Shown: positions 46,587 to 51,115 of the stretch, one piece after another | Layout of the letters: every line of letters begins with the position of its first letter | Position numbering within the stretch: the first letter of the stretch is position 1 | Assembly (NCBI GenBank): GCA_004556345.1 | Contig: SFHQ01000011.1 | Location: forward strand, 1-51,115 | Length of the DNA stretch: 51,115 bases | Source of the DNA: Clostridiales bacterium | GTDB taxonomy: Bacteria; Bacillota; Clostridia; Oscillospirales; Oscillospiraceae | Reading direction: 5' to 3' | Position numbers and translations under genes: made by a program | Notes under the pieces: model-generated | What the model was told of the DNA's origin: nothing | What the model saw: the letters and a program-made list of their open reading frames with translations, nothing else | Databases searched by the model: none

Positions 46587-47507
46587 ATGCCTATGCGACC
46601 CACCCCCCTCACCATCTCTCCCCACCGCCGCCCAAAGGTCCTGCTCCTGGGCAACGGCATGAACCGCGTCTTTGGCGGGGCCTCCTGGTCGGGCCTGCTG
46701 GAGAAGATCAACCGGACCGACTTCACCGCCGACCAGGTCAAAGGCATCCCCTTTCCCATGCAGGCGGTCCTGCTGAGCAAGGACCACGTCGATGTCTCCC
46801 TCCACGACCTCCAGCGGGAGCTGACCCACTGCGAGGTCCATCCCTGGCTGTCCGAGCAGCTCCAGCGGCTCTTGGCCATGCCCTTCGACTGTATCTTAAC
46901 GCCCAATTTTACTTACGAGATCCAGTGCGCCGTGATGCCCGACTTCGTGGACCACGCCCCCCGTTACCGCACCCACACCTCCGCCGTCCCCCTGGCGGAA
47001 AAGGGCTTCATGCTCCACACCTATTATAACCTGCCCGTGGGGGAGCGCACCCTGCCCCTCTTCCACATCCACGGCGAGGCCCGCCTGCCGGACACGGTCA
47101 TCCTGGGCCATTATTACTACGGCAACCTGCTCTTCTGCTGCGACGAGTATCTCACCCGCCGCGCCCCGGCCTGCCGCTATCCTCTCTGGGCCGGCGGGGG
47201 AGAGATGAAGGCCCTGAGCTGGCTGGACTACTTCATCCTCGGCGACGTCTACTCCCTGGGTTTCGGCTTCGACACGTCGGAGATGGACCTCTGGTGGCTC
47301 CTCTGCCGCAAGAAACGCGAACGCGCCGACCACGGGGAGCTCTACTTCTTCGAGCCGGAGCGCAAGTCCGCCCTCACGAAAAAAGCCCTTCTGGAAGCCT
47401 ACCAAGCCCGGTGCGTGACCTTGGGCGTTTCGGAACCAGAGGGCAAAGACTATCGGAATTTTTACGAGATGGCCGTGCGAGAGATCGGACGGCGGGTGCA
47501 GGCTTGA
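46587..47507 (+). CDS. SIR2-like domain protein
   Basis: A 306-residue protein. VLLLGNGMNRVFGGASWSGL matches the NAD-binding start of SIR2-like (SIR2_2) proteins (GNG.N..F....W..LL). It is followed by CILTPNFTYEIQ (the TxNY/F-D-type motif), FHIHGEA (the His motif) and DVYSLGFGFDTSEMDLWW near the C-terminus. Bacterial SIR2-like proteins include NADases of anti-phage systems (Thoeris ThsA, DSR), but they also occur alone with unknown roles. No partner such as a TIR or pAgo gene is adjacent. AGGAAGAGGTG precedes the ATG. Confidence 0.72.
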   Translation: MPMRPTPLTISPHRRPKVLLLGNGMNRVFGGASWSGLLEKINRTDFTADQVKGIPFPMQAVLLSKDHVDVSLHDLQRELTHCEVHPWLSEQLQRLLAMPFDCILTPNFTYEIQCAVMPDFVDHAPRYRTHTSAVPLAEKGFMLHTYYNLPVGERTLPLFHIHGEARLPDTVILGHYYYGNLLFCCDEYLTRRAPACRYPLWAGGGEMKALSWLDYFILGDVYSLGFGFDTSEMDLWWLLCRKKRERADHGELYFFEPERKSALTKKALLEAYQARCVTLGVSEPEGKDYRNFYEMAVREIGRRVQA

Positions 47508-47532
47508 CAAAGCAGGCACAGGATGCTATCAT
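47504..47532 (+). promoter_or_regulatory. promoter of the tandem-hairpin RNA
   Basis: TTGACA (47504-47509), 17-nt spacer, TATCAT (47527-47532). The -35 box overlaps the stop codon of the SIR2-like gene. Confidence 0.8.
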
Positions 47533-47539
47533 AAAAACA

Positions 47540-47769
47540 GAAAGAGCGCTGTTACTAGCGGTTAGCTCGTCATAGTCAGTTACTTAAATTTATACTGACC
47601 GTTCAGTGCCCGCTGAGCGGTCAGTACGCCTTGTTACTAGCAGTTAGCTCTACAATCAGGTAATTATCTTACACTGACCGTTCGGTGCCCGCCGAGCGGT
47701 CAGTACGCTTTTATAAAACTCTTTATATAATTTGCTTTGGGTTTGTCAAGAGACAGACCCAATTTTTTT
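47540..47769 (+). ncRNA. tandem-hairpin noncoding RNA of unknown family
   Basis: A predicted 230-nt RNA with its own promoter and terminator and no ATG. It consists of two modules (47551-47632 and 47633-47711). Each begins GTTACTAGC.GTTAGCTC and ends in a hairpin ACTGACCG-TTC.G ... C.GAG-CGGTCAGT (47594-47625 and 47673-47704). Between the modules the stem shows a compensatory change: CAG/CTG in the first, CGG/CCG in the second. The linker regions differ. It does not match a known RNA class that I can name. Confidence 0.65.
47739..47769 (+). terminator. terminator of the tandem-hairpin RNA
   Basis: GGGTTTGTC (47739-47747) pairs with GACAGACCC (47752-47760), followed by AATTTTTTT. Confidence 0.88.
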
Positions 47770-47807
47770 ATGCCTGAAACTTTTTGCTGGCTGTAAAGTA
47801 AAACTAC

Positions 47808-47836
47808 TTGACAGGCGTTGAAATTTAATCTATGAT
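47808..47836 (+). promoter_or_regulatory. promoter of the DnaD-like gene
   Basis: TTGACA (47808-47813), 17-nt spacer, TATGAT (47831-47836). An ATG inside the -10 box (47832) is therefore not the start of the gene. Confidence 0.8.
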
Positions 47837-47876
47837 AGGGATACTGGAAGAAATGAAGAGACAAGGGAGGAAAATT

Positions 47877-48338
47877 ATGGCAGAACGAAGAATGGTCTCG
47901 AAAGCAGTGTTACACAGCCCGTCGTTTTTGGCGATGCCGGTAGCGGCGCAGATGCTGTATGTACACCTGGAGCTGTTTGCGGATGATGACGGCTTTGTCG
48001 CTACACCGTTGCAGGTGGCGCGGATGATGGGGATTCCCAAAAGGTTCTATCAGATTCTGGTGGACCAGGCGTTTGTGATCCACTTCGACAGTGGGGTCTG
48101 CGTCATTCGGCATTGGCTCCAGCACAATAAAGTATCGCCCAGCCGATACAACCCAACGGTCTATGAAACCGAAAAAGCTCGCTTGCGGACAGAGGGCAGG
48201 ACCTACTGTCTGTGTCAACATGATGCAGACATGATGTTAACACAGGATAGGGTAGGTAAGGATAGGTTAGGTCAGGATAGGCTAGAGCAGGATAGTGCAG
48301 GTAAGCTCCCGCTCTCCCAACGTCGGTTCGTGTTTTGA
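47877..48338 (+). CDS. phage-type replication initiator (DnaD-like N-terminal domain)
   Basis: A 153-residue protein. The N-terminal half (RRMVSKAVLHSPSFLAMPVA, QMLYVHLELFADDDGFV) matches the winged-helix domain of phage replisome organisers that open origins and recruit the helicase loader. The usual C-terminal DnaB_2/DnaD-like domain is missing; instead the protein ends in a Gln/Asp/Arg-rich tail encoded by four 15-bp repeats and a short SQRRFVF end. Start at the ATG at 47877 behind GGGAGGA. It is followed after 21 nt by a DnaC-like gene, the standard phage order. Confidence 0.75.
   Translation: MAERRMVSKAVLHSPSFLAMPVAAQMLYVHLELFADDDGFVATPLQVARMMGIPKRFYQILVDQAFVIHFDSGVCVIRHWLQHNKVSPSRYNPTVYETEKARLRTEGRTYCLCQHDADMMLTQDRVGKDRLGQDRLEQDSAGKLPLSQRRFVF
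48244..48303 (+). repeat. four in-frame 15-bp tandem repeats
   Basis: Units start AGGATAG at 48244, 48259, 48274 and 48289, each 15 bp, encoding pentapeptides of the type DRLGQ/DRVGK. Copy number changes would add or remove five residues without shifting the frame. Confidence 0.85.
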
Positions 48339-48359
48339 GGGGAAGGAGGATGACAGACG

Positions 48360-49196
48360 ATGGTTTCTTTACGGACGATTTTGTCGAAGAAGATGCCCAC
48401 TGGTTCGCAGCCGGAGGAACCCTTCGACGCAATGGCCTTTGCCCACCAGCAGACCGAGTGGTACAACAACGCCGAGGGGCATCTCGACCAGGAGGACGGC
48501 TACGACTGTCCCATCTGCCGCAACAAGGGCTACCTCCGCGTGGTGACCGAAGAGGGGGGGATCCCCAACGCCTGGATGCGGCCCTGCCAGTGCCAGAAGG
48601 TCCGCCAGAGCATCCGGCAGATGCGCCGCAGCGGGCTTCAGCACATCATCCAGGACTACACCTTCGCCAAGTTCCAGGCCACGGAGCCCTGGCAGCAGAA
48701 GCTCAAGGCCGCCGCCCAGGCCTACGCCCAGAGCCTGGAGGGCTGGTTCTTCTTCGGCGGGCAGTCCGGCAGCGGGAAGACGCATCTCTGCACCGCCATC
48801 TGCCGCCAGGCCCTGCACCAGGGCAGGCAGGTGCGCTACATGCTCTGGCGGGACGACGTGAGCCGCATCAAGGCCGTGGCCAACCAGGGGGAGGAGTACA
48901 ACGCCGCCATCGCCCCCTATAAGCACGCGGAGCTGCTGTACATCGACGACCTGTTCAAGACCGGCCGCAGCTTCGACAGCCGCAGCCCCCGCCCCACCAC
49001 GGCAGACGTGAACGTGGCCTTTGAGATCCTCAACTACCGCTACACCGCCAAGCTCCCCACCATCGTCTCCAGCGAGTGCGTGCTGGACGACCTGATCCAG
49101 ATCGACGAATCCCTGGCCGGCCGCATCGCAGAGCGGGCCAAGAACCTCTTCGAGCTGGGTCCGGACCGGGGGAAGAACTATCGCCTGCGGGGATAA
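48360..49196 (+). CDS. DnaC-like helicase loader ATPase
   Basis: A 278-residue protein. An N-terminal zinc-binding region (YDCPICRNKGYL and RPCQCQK) is followed by a AAA+ ATPase domain with Walker A GGQSGSGKTHL (about residues 138-148), Walker B LLYIDDLFK, and sensor SSECVLDDL. This is the DnaC/DnaI layout of phage and ICE helicase loaders. Start at the ATG at 48360, 10 nt behind AAGGAGG. An ATG at 48350 abuts that site in another frame and opens an acidic peptide (MTDDGFFTDDFVEEDAHWFA), so a frameshift near the N-terminus cannot be excluded. Confidence 0.85.
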   Translation: MVSLRTILSKKMPTGSQPEEPFDAMAFAHQQTEWYNNAEGHLDQEDGYDCPICRNKGYLRVVTEEGGIPNAWMRPCQCQKVRQSIRQMRRSGLQHIIQDYTFAKFQATEPWQQKLKAAAQAYAQSLEGWFFFGGQSGSGKTHLCTAICRQALHQGRQVRYMLWRDDVSRIKAVANQGEEYNAAIAPYKHAELLYIDDLFKTGRSFDSRSPRPTTADVNVAFEILNYRYTAKLPTIVSSECVLDDLIQIDESLAGRIAERAKNLFELGPDRGKNYRLRG

Positions 49197-49230
49197 AAAA
49201 AGCCTTCCCCCTGGGGAAGGCTCTGTTTTT
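49194..49230. terminator. bidirectional terminator
   Basis: AGCCTTCCCC (49201-49210) pairs with GGGGAAGGCT (49213-49222). A7 on the left and T5 on the right serve the two convergent genes. Confidence 0.9.
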
Positions 49231-51022
49231 ACTGTTTTTGGTAACGCTCCCGGATGAAGTCGCTGTCCATGAACAGGACGTAGAAGATATCCCCGTAATG
49301 CCGGTTGTGGATCAGGCGGCCGTGGTTCAGGACGGGGCGGTAGGTGCCGTCCTTCTTGACCAGGCGGAAGGAGACATAGTCGTTGGTGCCGTCCTGTTGG
49401 GCGTCCTGCTGGGCCCAGATACTCTGCTCCACGGCCTCGCGCTCGTCCGGGTGGATGAGGTTGCGGAAGCTGTGGTCGGTGAAGGCCAGGAGATCCTCCA
49501 GGTCGGTGCAGCCGGCGAAGCGGACCATCTCCTGGTTGGCGAAGAGCAGCTCGTCGTTGACCCGGTCGGCCTTGTAGATGAGGAAGGCGCCGGGGAGATG
49601 CTGGGAGATGTCCTGCAAGGCAAAGCCCAGGTGGGTGCGGACGCGGAGCTGAAGGTCCTCGCTGTACGCCAGACAGCCGCGCTTGCCCCGGAGCTTGACC
49701 TCGTACAGGGCCAGGTCCGCCTTGCTCAGGAGCAGGGCGGGGGTCCGCCTGGCGTCGGCGGCGGAGAGCTCGGCGTAGCCCACGGAGATGGTGAAGGGAT
49801 GCTCTACCCCTTCGTACCAGAAGGTCCGGCGCTCTTCCGTGAAGGCCTGGATGCGCTCGGCGGCGCTCTGGCAGGTGCAGTTCTTCAGGATGAGGCAGAA
49901 CTCGTCCCCGCCGTTGCGGCCCAGGATGCTGTCCGTGGGGAAATGCGCGTGCATGCTCTCGGCCAGCTGGCGCAGGGCCAGGTCCCCGATGGCGTGGCCG
50001 TAGACGTCATTGATGGACTTGAAGTTGTCGATGTCCAAAAGAACGCCCACGCAGTGGGCCTCGGTGTGTTTGGAGAGATAGGCTTGCAGGGCCTCGTCAA
50101 AGCCCTTGCGGTTGAACAGGCCCGTGAGAGGGTCCGTCGTGGCCAGGTGGCGGAAGACGTTTTTCTGCTCCCGCATCCCGATGAGGGCCAGGGCCAGGAT
50201 CAGCGCCAGGAGCAGGACGAGGCTCCCCGCGCAGAAGAAGCCCATGGCGGGGTCTGCCTGGTGCCAGCCCCCCTTGGGCATGACCTCCAGCTTCCAGGTG
50301 CTGTTGGTGCCGTCCAGGGGGAAGGTATAGCTGGCAGGGTCTGTGAGCGCCTGGCCGGAGCTGGCGACCTCCTCATACTCGTCGCCCAGGGGCGCGGTGC
50401 GTTTCGAGAGGCGGTAGTCGTACCCGAAGTGCTCCAGCGCCTGGGTGGACCGGGCAAAGACCTCCGGCACCCGCAGGATGACGATGGTGAAGCCCCAGAA
50501 CGTCTCTTGCCCGGTCTCGTCCGCGAGATAGACGGGGTTGCGCACGGCGATGCCGCTGCCGCCCTGGCTCAGGGAAAAGGGGCCTTGCAGGGTGATGACG
50601 TTGTTGTCCCGCCCGTAGCGGCATAGCTCGCTCCGGCTCTCGTCGTGGAACAGGTCGATCTTCCCGTCCTCATTGCCCGCAGCAGGGTAGATGTCGGTGA
50701 CGACGCCGTTGGGGGCCAGCTGAATGCTCTGGAGGACGGAGGAGGAAAGGTTCTGCGCCACGGTCTCAAAGCGCTTGCACTGGCCGTCCTCGCTGATGAG
50801 GATCTGCTCCAGGGCGTGTGTCACGCCGATGGCCTGGGAGAAATCCTCGATGAGGTAGTTGGCGTAGGTGGTGGCGTTGAGCTGGGCTGTTTTCCGTCGG
50901 GCCTCCAGAGCGTTCTGGTGCATCCGAACAGAGAAGACAGTCGAACATACCAGGCCCAGCAAAAAGACCAGGACAGAGAGTATTATTTTCCATTTGAAGC
51001 CTTTGGTGTGCCAGAGGTTCAT
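49229..51022 (-). CDS. membrane-bound diguanylate cyclase with CHASE-like sensor and C-terminal PAS
   Basis: A 597-residue protein. It has an N-terminal membrane helix (about 10-30), an extracytoplasmic CHASE-like sensor domain (about 35-255, with FWGFTIVILRVPEVFA), and a second membrane helix (about 265-290). The GGDEF domain has DPLTGLFNRKGFDEAL and the intact active site GRNGGDEFCLIL, so c-di-GMP synthesis is likely. A PAS-type domain (about 470-590) comes after the GGDEF, an uncommon order. No EAL domain. Its promoter is at 51096-51068. Confidence 0.9.
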   Translation of the reverse strand: MNLWHTKGFKWKIILSVLVFLLGLVCSTVFSVRMHQNALEARRKTAQLNATTYANYLIEDFSQAIGVTHALEQILISEDGQCKRFETVAQNLSSSVLQSIQLAPNGVVTDIYPAAGNEDGKIDLFHDESRSELCRYGRDNNVITLQGPFSLSQGGSGIAVRNPVYLADETGQETFWGFTIVILRVPEVFARSTQALEHFGYDYRLSKRTAPLGDEYEEVASSGQALTDPASYTFPLDGTNSTWKLEVMPKGGWHQADPAMGFFCAGSLVLLLALILALALIGMREQKNVFRHLATTDPLTGLFNRKGFDEALQAYLSKHTEAHCVGVLLDIDNFKSINDVYGHAIGDLALRQLAESMHAHFPTDSILGRNGGDEFCLILKNCTCQSAAERIQAFTEERRTFWYEGVEHPFTISVGYAELSAADARRTPALLLSKADLALYEVKLRGKRGCLAYSEDLQLRVRTHLGFALQDISQHLPGAFLIYKADRVNDELLFANQEMVRFAGCTDLEDLLAFTDHSFRNLIHPDEREAVEQSIWAQQDAQQDGTNDYVSFRLVKKDGTYRPVLNHGRLIHNRHYGDIFYVLFMDSDFIRERYQKQ

Positions 51023-51067
51023 GATGCGGTCACTTCCTGTGGGGTGGGATAGGGGATACGTTTTGGT

Positions 51068-51096
51068 ATTATAACACCGGCTCGGGCAGTGAGCAA
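51068..51096 (-). promoter_or_regulatory. promoter of diguanylate cyclase gene
   Basis: On the minus strand TTGCTC (51096-51091), 17-nt spacer, TATAAT (51073-51068). Confidence 0.7.
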
Positions 51097-51115
51097 GGTG
51101 AAAATGGCGAAAAAC

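Noticed and set aside
44159..46906. 915-residue version of the SUV3-like helicase
   Set aside because: The extension crosses both divergent promoters and the SIR2 gene start; AGGAGG supports the ATG at 46366.
47540..47769. Type III toxin-antitoxin antitoxin repeats (ToxI-like)
   Set aside because: Tandem RNA repeats plus terminator before a gene of ~150 codons fit superficially, but the downstream protein matches a phage replication initiator, not a ToxN/CptN/TenpN endoribonuclease, and has its own promoter.

Overview
The window reads as a chromosomal segment of a GC-rich, endospore-forming Firmicute, most likely a gut Clostridia of the Oscillospiraceae type (Flavonifractor/Lawsonibacter/Oscillibacter-like). 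This is inferred from the complete spoIIIAA-AH operon with a sigma-E-like promoter, Firmicute housekeeping genes (mini-RNase III, RqcH, RuvX, an L10 leader), strong AGGAGG ribosome binding sites, consensus sigma-A promoters and dispersed palindromic repeats. No species can be named from the sequence alone.

Layout. 1-0.1 kb: start of a minus-strand gene with a PBECR-like nuclease-fold N-terminus. 0.25-5.3 kb: a radical SAM gene, then the ribosomal/secretion cluster rpmG-secE-nusG-rplK-rplA-rplJ-rplL. It has a leader attenuator before rpmG, an L10 leader before rplJ and a strong terminator after rplL; rpoB/rpoC do not follow. 5.3-6.8 kb: an AAA/DUF4143 ATPase whose promoter lies in three 33-bp-phased direct repeats. 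6.9-10.3 kb: ruvX, a uridine phosphorylase, DUF1847, an orphan gene and an MBL-fold hydrolase. 10.5-15.3 kb: the spoIIIA operon. 15.4-17.6 kb: a minimal histidine kinase and the CCA tRNA nucleotidyltransferase. 17.6-20 kb: a long structured leader before an APC permease and a small membrane protein. 20.6-24.3 kb: amidase, mini-III, rqcH and a small Cys-rich protein. 24.3-30 kb: ABC-F, AEC transporter, purB, GNAT. 29.2-33.2 kb: the operon MATE-MFS-tenI-thiD. 33.6-37.3 kb: DUF1643, a membrane-anchored protein, truA and an NSS transporter. 37.3-39.5 kb: a serine recombinase and an MFS transporter. 39.6-42.3 kb: thiM-thiE-MFS.

The most unusual stretch is 43.0-49.2 kb. It holds an AIM24 gene; an apparent type I toxin-antitoxin locus (41-aa hydrophobic peptide, convergent antisense promoter, 5'-3' complementary UTRs, flanked by 30-bp repeats that act as terminator and promoter at once); a DUF5684 protein; a SUV3-like RNA helicase; a SIR2-like protein with two identical leader hairpins; an unidentified noncoding RNA made of two tandem hairpin modules with a compensatory base-pair change; and a phage-type DnaD/DnaC-like replication gene pair. 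A diguanylate cyclase closes the window.

Two thiamine-salvage operons (tenI-thiD and thiM-thiE) lie 10 kb apart, each with an MFS gene and with no recognisable TPP riboswitch. Three copies of a ~290-bp palindromic element (near 20.2, 24.0 and 33.4 kb) sit between genes.
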